Shown piece after piece: positions 23,197 through 32,105 of a DNA stretch of 64,000 nucleotides. The position numbers and the translations under genes were made by a program. Origin of the DNA: Acephala macrosclerotiorum (taxonomy: Eukaryota > Ascomycota > Leotiomycetes > Helotiales > Mollisiaceae); assembly GCA_014904845.1 (NCBI GenBank), contig MU119253.1, forward strand, positions 1-64,000, in the 5' to 3' direction. Position 1 is the first letter of the stretch, and every line of letters starts with the position of its first letter. The notes under the pieces were generated by a model that made no database searches, was not told where the DNA came from, and was given only the letters and a program-made list of their open reading frames with translations.

Positions 23197-24056
23197 ATGT
23201 TCCAACCGCCTCTGGGCATCACGTCACGCTTCCCGACCACCCTCCCGAGTACGCTTTCGGGGTCCAAAACCCCAATTCATGAAGCCAGAAGACAACGTTC
23301 ATGGATCCGAGAATGTGTTCAGACTCATAGTGCTTGCAGCTGGTCGCAGGAAAAAACACCCTTCTTGCCAAGACGTCTCGTTGACGTGCGTTCATATCCT
23401 TCTCTACGCCTCATACTCACCCAGGAACTCAACTGCGAAAACAGAAGATGCGCAGCGCTGAACTACCGTTGGGATCAAGTTGTGCCCGAAGAAGGTATGA
23501 CCAAATCAGCGACTGTCGAGAAGCGCATGCGAAGCATCTCCCTCGGGAAACTCCCCAGAACCCTGGGAGATGCAATCGAAGTCACCCGTTCTCTATTAAT
23601 TCCATTCAGATGGATAGATGCACTCTGTATCATACAGGATGACGGCCTGGACTGGGAAAAGGAGCTACAGAGCATGGTCCAAGTTACCATTGCTGCTTCC
23701 ACCTCCGATCACTGTGACGAGGATTCTTAGACCCCGTCCGTCACTTCTCATGGAACATAGCACCACCCTCTGATCCCAAGTGGAATCAAAAGACGATAAT
23801 TGTAAGTCTCACCTCCTCTCCTTGAAGTCACATGTCTCTTCGGTTGTGTTTTGGGGTCCGGAATGTCCTAGCACTACTGGCATATTCTCCTCAGGTTCTT
23901 GAATTGCTTGAGATATGAACACTGACTTAGAGGCTCTGAACAACAGGGGTAGCTACTCTCTTCCAGACACCTCTCTTCAGTCGCGGCTGGACACTTCAAG
24001 AGCGCGAACTCTCCCCTGGAATGCTCTACTCCATGGCCCAGATAATTAAGCTTTAA
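23197..24056 (+). pseudogene. HET-domain gene, N-terminal half only
   Basis: Relic of a heterokaryon-incompatibility (HET) domain gene. ATG 23197 leads to the family pattern WIRECVQTHSACSWSQEK and PRRLVDV, then a degraded LNYRWDQ (normally SYCWG), then LPRTLGDAIEVTRSL and RWIDALCIIQDDGLDWEKE, followed by a deletion and VTIAASTSDHCDED. A stop at about 23730 is bypassed by one base, giving FLDPVRHFSWNIAPP. A plausible intron (gtaagt near 23800 to cag near 23949) leads to LFSRGWTLQERELSPGMLYS, the second HET hallmark, and a TAA at 24054. The C-terminal half is missing here. A complementary C-terminal half lies at 30665-31509 on the same strand. Confidence 0.65.
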
Positions 24057-24963
24057 GTTTAAAGGAGTGTCTTAGGCGATCGGCATTTTGCCCTAGAAAT
24101 AAAGCCGTTCAATTGCAATAGTATTGTTCGAAGGTCAGCTACGGCACTTTGTTCCGAATTTCCTCAGCCCGATGATAGTAAGTGCGTTTCAAACAATTCA
24201 ACCTGGCGACATTGTTAGCATTAGGGAATGTGTGCAACATATGTATAAATGCGGTATATTGCGGTTTGCCTTACTGTTTTAGCAATTGCAAATTGTTGCA
24301 CAAGACGTTCTAACATAGAAAGATCATTCCTCAACCATGGAAGCACAACCTCAGCAGAAATGTTTATTATCCCGCCAGGTCCTTAGTTCGCTTTATTTGG
24401 GAGCGGACGAAAAGCAGTGTACCAGCCGCAAGCAAGGTTTTGTCCCGTCCTCCAGCTGGAGATTGTATCCATGCAGTTCTGGATTTCACACGAAAAACGA
24501 TTTTGGATTGGAAAATCCGAAGTGCTGTTTCAAATATGCCGAAACCCCCGGCGCTGTTGGATTCCGGCGAAGATGAAAAGAGTATGCATTATAGAGAATG
24601 CTTGTTGGCGGACATCCGTCTTGATGCTGGACCCTGGTCCGATCGCCCATTATCAATACATCGAACCTATTGGATTTGGCATGATATGGCCCTTTGAGTT
24701 TCTACATACCAAGGCCAAGTCGTCACGTGAGTCGATATCATAGTAGCGAGATGCAGGATCGGAAACACAGCATCTTTGACTATTTGGTTCCGTATATCCC
24801 ATTGTACTGGGTATCCATTGCCAATATTGTCTTCAGAATTTCGCCATCTAGAAAGATCCCAAAATGGATGAATCTGTGTAAGGAGATCTATTGGTCGGAG
24901 GTCGGCCCTAAAATAGCTAGAGTCCTGAAGATGCTGGATAGTGAAACCTTTAAGCTTCAGTCG
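24057..24963. other. No gene recognised
   Basis: Open frames at 24337-24576, 24440-24697 and 24694-25008 (plus) have protein-like stretches such as MHYRECLLADIRLDAGPW, but they overlap one another in different frames, most lack an ATG start, and none matches a family I know. They could be a decayed gene. Confidence 0.3.
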
Positions 24964-25167
24964 CTAATACGCCCCGCGCGTTCTGACGGTGTTTTGGTAC
25001 TCCGCTGATGCTTCCTGATCTGGAGCCGAGAGGGGCATAGGTTTGAGGCCATGTCGAATTGCGTAATTCAATTGCTCAACTGTAGGTGTTGGTGTTGCAG
25101 TCACAGGGGTCGGAGGTGTTACTGGAGGAGTTGGCAGCGCTCCTGTTAAGTTTAGAAGTATTGCCAT
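24964..25167 (-). CDS. Small Pro/Thr-rich peptide, uncertain
   Basis: A 67-residue frame with an ATG start at 25167. The N-terminus is short and mildly hydrophobic (MAILLNLTGALP), followed by a Pro/Thr stretch (TPPVTPPTPVTATPTPT) and a charged tail ending RTRGAY. The start resembles a weak signal peptide but is too short to be sure. It could be a small secreted protein, or the fragment of a larger broken gene like its neighbours. No family was recognised and no intron was identified. Confidence 0.25.
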   Translation of the reverse strand: MAILLNLTGALPTPPVTPPTPVTATPTPTVEQLNYAIRHGLKPMPLSAPDQEASAEYQNTVRTRGAY

Positions 25168-25342
25168 CGTTGAGAGAAAACAAAGAGAGGAAATGAAGTA
25201 AATATTCTGATGCGCGAGGTCGCATCAGCCCGAAGTGGAATGCACTCTTTGCCTGTGGAATGTCCTACCTCTGCTGAAAACTGATCGACCGTGAAAACGC
25301 CCATCCAGACATCAGATGACATCCTCTCACCTTGTCATAGCC

Positions 25343-25712
25343 GTTGTATGCCACGCCACGTAGATTTCAACTTTGGATTTGTATCTTGTTTGTTCCACCT
25401 GCATCCATAGCTCTACTGAATATCTGTTTTCCATTCCCTATTTCGATTTTTACTTTGGCTTTCCATATGCCCCATGAAAACTTGCTTATTACTCTAATCA
25501 ATTCTGCCTCGATCCAGGTCTTCTTCTCGTCGGTGGAGACCTCCACTTTAGTCACAGGACTATCAACTCCTTGAGGAAGAGGATAGATACTCTTCAATCT
25601 CAATCATGCCGTCTTTACCGAGATGTAATTTATCTTCGTTCTGAGGACTCGCTATGACTGAGTTGATAGGCATATTTTGTAACGCTGGCGTTGAGTCCGA
25701 AAATCTCTGGGC
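25343..25712 (-). pseudogene. Sulfite-oxidase-like C-terminal relic
   Basis: Fragment of a molybdenum-cofactor oxidoreductase gene (sulfite oxidase family). On the minus strand from about 25710 one frame reads MPINSVIASPQNEDKLHLG and DGMIEIEE; after a one-base shift near 25598 it continues YPLPQGVDSPVTKVEVSTDE, KKTWIEAEL, FSWGIWKAKVKIE and IFSRAMDAGG, which is the Mo-co dimerisation domain. A second shift near 25385 leaves NPKLKSTWRGI. The molybdopterin-binding domain is absent. The upstream edge is cut off by a T-rich run at about 25715, about 190 bp from the transposon at 25900, so insertion and RIP may have destroyed it. Confidence 0.6.
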
Positions 25713-25891
25713 CGCCTCTTTTTTATTTTATTTTTATTTTTAATATCAAGTAGTCTTTTTAACTGCCAGCTGGCGCTATATAGACGTGCTATTATGCAAA
25801 GTTCTAGAAGGCTAGCTTACCCGTTGTCTCTCTTGATGCCTACCCCATCCTCATAGCACGGTATCTAGCCTTCTTCCCTTTATTTTGCTAC

Positions 25892-25899
25892 TCTGTGAC
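25892..25899 (+). repeat. Left target-site duplication (tctgtgac)
   Basis: Eight bases identical to 26769-26776, directly flanking the terminal inverted repeats of the element between them. Confidence 0.85.
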
Positions 25900-26106
25900 T
25901 AGGCTGCTCGGAAAAACACCATGGGGCGTGGAGCCCCATTCCAACCCCACCCCATGGGGTGGGTCTGGGTGGAGTTTTTTTTTAAAAGTCCCCTATGAGT
26001 GGAGGACTAAAAATAGTCCTCCACCTATGGAGCTCCATGGAGCCCCATCTAAAAATAGATTTGCATAAATAATTTATAAATAAGTCGAATAATCTCGAGC
26101 ATCTTA

Positions 26107-26211
26107 CTTTTGAACGTTTTACTTTCGAGAGTTTTACTTTTAAGCGTTTTACTTTCGAGTGTTGAGCCCTCGAGCGTTGAGCTTTCGAGCGTCGAGCTCT
26201 CGAGCGTTTTA
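26107..26211 (+). repeat. 15-bp tandem repeat, seven copies
   Basis: Seven units of exactly 15 bp such as cttttgaacgtttta, ctttcgagagtttta and ctttcgagcgtcgag follow one another without gaps. Differences between units are mostly C/T or G/A. The period is a multiple of three, so the array reads as an open frame (repeating VELSS-like residues); this is a by-product of the repeat, not a gene. Confidence 0.85.
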
Positions 26212-26400
26212 TTTTTAAATATATCCACTTTTATTTTCGATGTTTTCGCGATTTGCTCGATTTATATTATTAGAAATAAAAGTGGATATAGTCTTAACTT
26301 TATTTATTTAGCGTATAATTTGAGCAAATCGCAAAAATATCGAAATGAAAGTAAATATATTTAAAAATAAAACGCTTGAGAACTCGACGCTCGAAAGCTC
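26179..26400. repeat. Internal foldback of the transposon (80-bp arms)
   Basis: The left arm at 26179-26258 and right arm at 26322-26400 are inverted copies about 80 bp long, separated by a spacer of about 63 bp. They agree at roughly nine positions in ten, and most differences are transitions. The left arm overlaps the last tandem units. A second, smaller inverted pair (gcggctttaatt and aatttaagccgc) lies near 26433 and 26480. Confidence 0.8.
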
Positions 26401-26768
26401 GACGCTTAAAACTACTTAACTCGAAATAAATATGCGGCTTTAATTAAAGTTTAAAGTTTAAATAATCTTAAAATTTTAATTTAAGCCGCGTAAATATTAT
26501 AACAAATTATATTTAAAAGCTTTAATTATAATTATATTTACTATTTTATTTATTAATTTTTTTTATTAATTTTTTTATAATTAAAATTTAATATATTTTA
26601 ATAAATATATTTATATTTTTATGTAATTTATGTATTCTTTATAGGGGCCCCACAAAACCCATAGGGGGACCCGTGTATAGAGGACTAATATATCTTTACC
26701 CCATGGAGGACCCATGGGTAGAGGAAAATTTTAAAACTCCACCCCATGGGTCCCCCACGAGCAGCCTA

Positions 26769-26776
26769 TCTGTGAC
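26769..26776 (+). repeat. Right target-site duplication (tctgtgac)
   Basis: Perfect copy of 25892-25899 on the other side of the 869-bp element. The absence of any mismatch suggests a fairly recent insertion. Confidence 0.85.
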
Positions 26777-28272
26777 CGTTGCCAGTCAATGCTTGATACC
26801 GTAAATTACAGTCCTCTCAAGGTGAAGGCTCAAATATAGCTCTCCCGTACGGTTGTAAATACAATCACCTTTTACGCACGTCTGCGGACACCATCCTCCA
26901 GTATAGATCATTCCAACTCTCCCAATTCCATCCTTTTCTCCGTCTCCCACGCCTTCGTTACCTCCCTAGGGGCATAAGGGGACGAGATATCTACGCTTCT
27001 CCGGATGGCGAGGCCGGTCTCATTCGTAGCACAATGCTTTATAACCAGCAATAGCTAAGAACAGGGAAAGGCCTTGTCGTATCAGCTATGCTGTAGTTAC
27101 ACAGGAAACGCGTCCAATTCTAACTGTAAATCCTCTTCCTTCTCTACACTCCTGTTTGTGCCACCCAGGCCCCTCCTAATCACCTCGCCCCTGTCACCGG
27201 AAGTTCCAAAGCCCCTAGACTAGCAACTCTCTTGTGTAAACGCGGTGTGTGATTCGATCTCCTAATGAGACTACCCGCGGGTTACATTTTCGGCCTAATG
27301 TGAAGTATGGCTCACATATATCGAAAAAGGATGGATTCGCAGGTATATCTAGAGTAGAAGTCCTCTAGTAATCGAGTCGAAAGTGTGTTCATCGATTCGA
27401 TGCGACGCGGGTGCTCTCCTCGAAGGCACTCGTCGGCTTTTGCGCTATTGTCGATTGTCGAGGTCCTTGCTATATTGCTCCGCAGAGGCTGCAGAGGTTC
27501 GATTCTCTGAATGTAGGCGCTGTGTTTGGATCTTGCTTGAATCGATAAGACTGTTGCTGTGCGGTAGTTGAGTTAATATTACAAAGTTTTCACGGTCGAA
27601 ATACTCTGATTTCGGCCTCAAAACCCACAATTTTTGACTCAATCTTGGCTCTGGGATCTTATTGTGTAATGGTACACTCAATCCTAGGTTCGTAGGGGAC
27701 ACCCGCAGATCTTGAGGTGGTCTACTGCGTACAGGTGTTGAGTCGTCGTCCCTCTGGGCTGCCTCTTTGTCTCTTGCGTCCCTAGGCAGGACGCTGTAGT
27801 CACACTTCTGGTAATGATTCGATGACTCGAAGACTGAACAGAAATTCGATCAAGCCGCTTGACCAAACAAGCACCCGCTATGCCTGGCACGTATTTAATT
27901 ATAAAAATAGAAATAAAGTTTTAAAATTGAATATAATTAATGTAGAATTTGGGGATTAAATTATTTATATTTTATTTTATTTAAGAAGCTTGGGACAGTC
28001 GGCAAAAAGTATGCCCGGCGCTGGGCCAAGCCCATTCTCGCCGGGCCAGTCAGGCAATGGGGGCGGTTTCCTGGCGTTTAGGGATCACGTTCTAGTTTTG
28101 CCTTGCTATTAATAGTACTAATTTTTTCTTTTTCACAAAGCCTTTTCCTAAGAATCATCACTTAATGACTCACGATAACTATACTTCGCGAAATGGCATT
28201 CCCACCCTAATACCACTGATTCACACGTTATAGACCACTCCATAATAACCCAGGATATCATAGCTCCACTAT
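26777..28272. other. Repeat-rich intergenic stretch, no gene seen
   Basis: About 1.5 kb with no convincing coding region. Frames such as 27383-27571 (plus) and 27684-27890 (minus) lack motifs. A word resembling a tRNA T-arm (gaggttcgattctctg, near 27491) has a mispaired stem and no other cloverleaf parts. From 27890 to 27990 there is a short AT-rich patch followed by GC-rich gccggg words, perhaps another degraded element. The last 100 bp before 28273 would be the promoter of the next gene. Confidence 0.4.
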
Positions 28273-30345
28273 ATGGCGGCCCCAGGCTTTGGATTCTCCT
28301 TTGGCGATTTCGTCCAAGCGATTAGCATCCTCAACGCCGTCCGCAAAGCCCTAAAAGACACAGGCGGCGCCAATGACGAATTTAAGCATGTCCGCCAGGA
28401 CCTCGAACACTTGGAGATTCTACTCGAGCAACTGAATCGTGGAGATTGGGATCATGGCGCCGATGCAGGACATCTTAATGCTGTTAGAGGTCTGGCGCTA
28501 ACTTGTAAAGTGCCTTTGCAGGATTTTTTGGTGAAGATTGAGAAGTTCAAGAAGTTGAGTAACCACGAGGTATGTGGGATTAGGGACAAGGTTGGAAGTG
28601 CCGCGAAGAAGGTATGCTGGGCGGTGGGGATGAGGGAGCAGGTGGAGAGATTTAGGGCGGTTATTGTGGCAAAGATAGCTTCTATCAATTTGCTATTGCA
28701 GATGAATGCGGTGTGAGCATTCATTTGGCTTGGTGGATGAAGAAATACTGATGAAGCCATAGATCGACGATATCTAAGATTGATATGAGGACTCAAGCGC
28801 GCGAAGATTCGGCAACGGCTTTCCAGACCCGGATGGACGATCGTCTAGACGTGGCGTCTAAGAAGCTACAAGATGTCACTGTAGTACAAGAAGCAGTGAA
28901 GCAAAATGTCAGCCGCCTTGTGAAGATCTGTGCTGGTACAAGTGTTGGTGTCGACGACATCCGAAAGTCGGTTAATGCGCAACATGCCAATATCAGGTGT
29001 CTGCTCAACAAGATTGAGAGACGGCAGAGGCAGAGTACCGGGCTAATCACACAGACTTCAATGGAAGTTGTTCTGCATATCACCAAAGTCGAAAAGTTGC
29101 TAAGGGAGCTCCTCGGTATTTTCGGGGGCTTCTCAATCCCCGCGCTCCAGTTGCTTCGGCGAATCCTTCAAACAAATTTGAAGAATTATGCTATACTCAG
29201 GCAAATCCAGTGCGGCCTCTCAAGCCAACCAATGCCGACGATGCAAGACTCTATCCATTTTACTGACGCACTTGGAAGAACCCAAAAATTACAATATCAG
29301 TAAGTTTTGGGAGTGCTTTGTTCCTCTCGTATAGAAGGGCTAGCCGGAAGCTCGGTATTTAGCTTGACTGGGAAGTCCAACGCTGACTCTTTCTAGGCTG
29401 GTCAAATACTGGGAAGTCTTTGAAGCAATGCTTAAATGCGTGTTCGAAGGACTACCTGGGGAACATCAAGTCCTTGAGGGGCAGTATCACGTCCTGAATG
29501 CAAGGCAGAAAGGCCTTATCATCGATCGAAACAGATGGGAACGGTCTATCTTTCCTGGGTCAGAAGTTAGCATGTCAATAGTCATCACGATCGAGGTATT
29601 CAGCAAAGAAATCTGTCTGCAACCTGGTTGCTGTGAGGTAAATCGATTGACAAATAGTGCTGCTAAAAAGGTCATATGGTCAGTGCAATTAACTACCCCT
29701 ATTTGATTCAGATGCTCATTCCTTACCTGTAGCTCAGCTTGCCAACTCGAATACCCCCGTATTGACGAAGATTCCCGGGATGAAGTGGACTTTACCCTGG
29801 ATTTGAATGATCCCGCCAAAGTGGAACAATTACAAAAGCTTTCCGTCGAAAAGAAGGCACCAACATCGAGCGCTTCTGAGTCCACTCAACTCATTTCGCT
29901 GTCTAAATTGATGTCGTTGTCTGAACGCAGATATGCTACTCCGGAGGACCTTGACGCATTCAAAATGGTCCATATCTCATTCGGTAGTTGGTTAGGCCCG
30001 CGGACAGGTTTCCCGATTGTTGAAGGCCGAGTATCTCCAGAGAACTTCCAACGAGAAGCGTTCCGGGCGTCTCGATGGCCGTTGTCGAAAGTCCTCAGGT
30101 GGCTTTCAGACAATTACTTCCCCCGTGAATTTGAACGGGCTTTTATGGACTTGTGCCTTCAGGGGCATGCCTTCTTTCATCTTCAAGAGGATACCGAAAC
30201 CTTGAAGTGGAGATTGATTCGAGACTTTGAATCTGGCAATGTTTCTGAACCCATTCGTTCATTAACTTTACAAGGATATAAGCGACGACTTAATGAGAAT
30301 CTTAGTCGCTTATCGCAATTTGTGCGAGATATAAAGATCGACTAG
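28273..30345 (+). CDS. SesA-like / ubiquitin-like domain protein with zinc knuckle
   Basis: Four exons (28273-28712, 28763-29299, 29397-29678, 29733-30345) join in frame to 623 residues. The N-terminus (MAAPGFGFSFGDFVQAISIL, about 1-145) resembles the helical N-terminal module of fungal STAND/NLR proteins and SesA-type proteins. Residues about 155-290 are coiled-coil-like helices (VASKKLQDVTVVQEAVKQNV, IRCLLNKIERRQRQ). Then comes a ubiquitin-like fold of the fungal ULD type (about 315-400): IHFTDALGRTQKLQYQ, WEVFEAMLKCVFEG, EGQYHVL and WERSIFPGSEVSMSIVI. A C-X3-C ... C-X2-C pair (CLQPGC ... CSACQLEY) follows, completed only when intron 3 is spliced, which supports that model. The last 180 residues (FGSWLGPRTGFPIVEGR to the end) I cannot assign. 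No NTPase motif. A role in non-self recognition or ubiquitin-like signalling is inference. Confidence 0.8.
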
Positions 30346-30664
30346 TCAAATATGAATTGGCCGCCCGCTATCAAGGCTTCCCTTTGAAAAGTTGTCTCAA
30401 GGACGACGCTTTATATTGTATTTTTCATATAGTATTATTAATCGTTTGCTTTGAAAACTAATATCAACTTTTTTCTGGGTTACGTAAAATTAATCACCCT
30501 CAAAATTGGCGCTTTCTTCTAAACTTAATCGAGGTATCAAAATCCAACGGTTTGATTAGTTTACTTAAAAATTCCGCTGTTTCGTAACTTCGGAATAATA
30601 CGTAACTGCTTTGATAAAAAAATATTAAAACTTCGGTTTACATACGATTAAATTACGCCAGATA
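30346..30664. other. AT-leaning intergenic gap
   Basis: About 320 bp, AT-rich in the middle, with no gene. It lies between the SesA-like gene and the HET C-terminal relic and probably contains the terminator of the former. Confidence 0.4.
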
Positions 30665-31509
30665 ATGTCGTATTCGAATGTCGCCAAGTCATTAGACGCT
30701 ATGATCGAGCCACAGCATCCCAGTACTATCGGAGTATGCCCTCGAGTATCGCCACATATTCTCTTTGGCGTCAGATCCATGTGCTATCCCTGCTTCTCTG
30801 CAAAAACGAACAGAGCGATGATGAGAACTTCCGGGAATATACGAGGGATGGCATGGCACAGAATATGGCAGAGAGCGGTTGAAGAATACTCGAGAAGAAC
30901 TTTTACCGACCGAACATACAAGTTGCCCGCTATTGCCGGTCTTGCAGATGCATTCCAGCCCCCCTTCCGATAGGAGTATTCTAGTCAATATTTAGCAGGG
31001 TTGTAGTTAAAAAACTAGTCTTCGACTTGCTCTGGCAAAGAGACGAGCCTAGGGCTCATACTGAGGTTATTTTCGACGGCTACATTGCACGGTCGTGGTC
31101 GTGGGCTTCTACGTCGTTTCCCATAGCATACGGAACATACGATGTGGGCTCATTTGCTAGCACGATTATCGATGCGCATGCTGTGCTTGCCGGCATGAAT
31201 GCGGAAGGGAAATTGTCAACTGGTTATTTGACTATCTCTACTCGTTTGAGAGCACTTGATGGGATTCCAAGGGTATCTGATATTGAGGCCCCATTGCTTC
31301 AAAAATAAGAAATAGCAGGAGACGACATACTCTGTGTTCACTGGGATACCAAAGCTGACCTTGAGGATAAGCGAGAAGGTTTAGTTTGCCTCATCATTCT
31401 ACTGACCGAAACGGGACGTCATGGCGCAGGACTTGTAATCCGAGAAGACGGGGCTGGAGATGGGAAGTATAGAAGGGTCGGGTTGGCAAGGAAGATCAAC
31501 CGAGACTGA
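30665..31509 (+). pseudogene. HET-domain gene, C-terminal half only
   Basis: Relic of the C-terminal part of a HET protein. The first frame carries IWQRAVEEYSRRTFTDRTYK and LPAIAGLADAF, the conserved helix after the HET core, and ends at about 30973. After a disrupted stretch, a second frame carries FDLLWQRDEPRAHTEV, ARSWSWASTSFPIAYG (the WSWAS hallmark), STGYLTISTRLRAL, then one in-frame TAA at 31306-31308, and continues in the same frame through HGAGLVIREDGAGDGKYRRV to TGA at 31507-31509. The N-terminal HET core (IDALCI, RGWTLQE) is absent here but present in the relic at 23197-24056. The two may be halves of one gene separated by insertions, or two unrelated copies. Confidence 0.65.
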
Positions 31510-32105
31510 ATCATCGACGCTGAGCCTCAGATTGTCACGATTGTCTGAGCAGGCTGTTCGCAGATAGGCTTCTTTCGATGTCGCGGCGAAGACCACGAAC
31601 TCAACTGAATTTGACGAAAATGCCAAAGATCAGACCACGAATTGAGGACCCGTTTGAATCAACATCTTTGTTCTGGGGACTGGGACACCCAGGGGGTATA
31701 ACTAATATACACGACGCTTGCTATGTTACAACATAAAAGACCTCCTGTCTCTGGCATTCTCGCTCGACCTCAATACACTTGACCTCCCAGGTTCGTAGTA
31801 TACCTAATCTACCTTTTCGTCCCGGCTGTCCCAATGAAAGGTACGCCTCCGCCTGCTTAACAGGCGCAGCATTGAAACAGGCAATATTTTTTTTTTTTTT
31901 TTTTTTTTTGGCTGTTGGTGATGGCCGGAACGTTGGCCGGCACTGCTTAGAATCAGGACTACACCTCTTCTTGGTGCGAGAGTTTGTCAGTACTCTGATC
32001 TCGATGCCCCAAAATTTGGCAGGCCCGATGCCCTTTGATGCCAGATCTCCTTCTCAATTTTCAGATGATTATGCCATCCCTGCTCTCCGGACTCTCGTAG
32101 CATTC
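31510..32105. other. Intergenic with poly-T run
   Basis: No gene is seen. A run of about 22 T lies at 31888-31909. This is the 3' flank of the minus-strand gene at 32106. Confidence 0.5.

Larger units (their letters stand above)
25900..26768. mobile_element. hAT-type non-autonomous transposon (MITE-like), 869 bp
   Basis: The ends are perfect 11-bp inverted repeats, taggctgctcg at 25900-25910 and cgagcagccta at 26758-26768. Both are flanked by the identical 8-bp direct duplication tctgtgac (25892-25899 and 26769-26776). Subterminal sequence is also mirrored: ccatggggcgtggag near the left end and ctccaccccatggg near the right end, with further ccatgg words inside. An 8-bp duplication with short inverted ends is the hallmark of hAT elements. 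The interior has no transposase frame; instead it holds a 15-bp tandem repeat and a large foldback. The terminal 60-80 bp are GC-rich and the core is AT-rich, suggesting RIP of the core. It depends on a transposase elsewhere. Confidence 0.85.

Noticed and set aside
23123..23461. 112-codon plus-strand frame overlapping the HET relic
   Set aside because: It is in a different frame from the recognisable HET blocks and has no motif of its own.
26110..26364. 84-codon frame inside the transposon
   Set aside because: It is open only because the 15-bp tandem repeat is a multiple of three. Its repeated VELSS-like units are a repeat artefact.
27485..27515. tRNA-like T-arm (gaggttcgattctctg)
   Set aside because: The loop and stem lengths do not fit a T-arm, and no acceptor, D or anticodon arm could be found around it on either strand.
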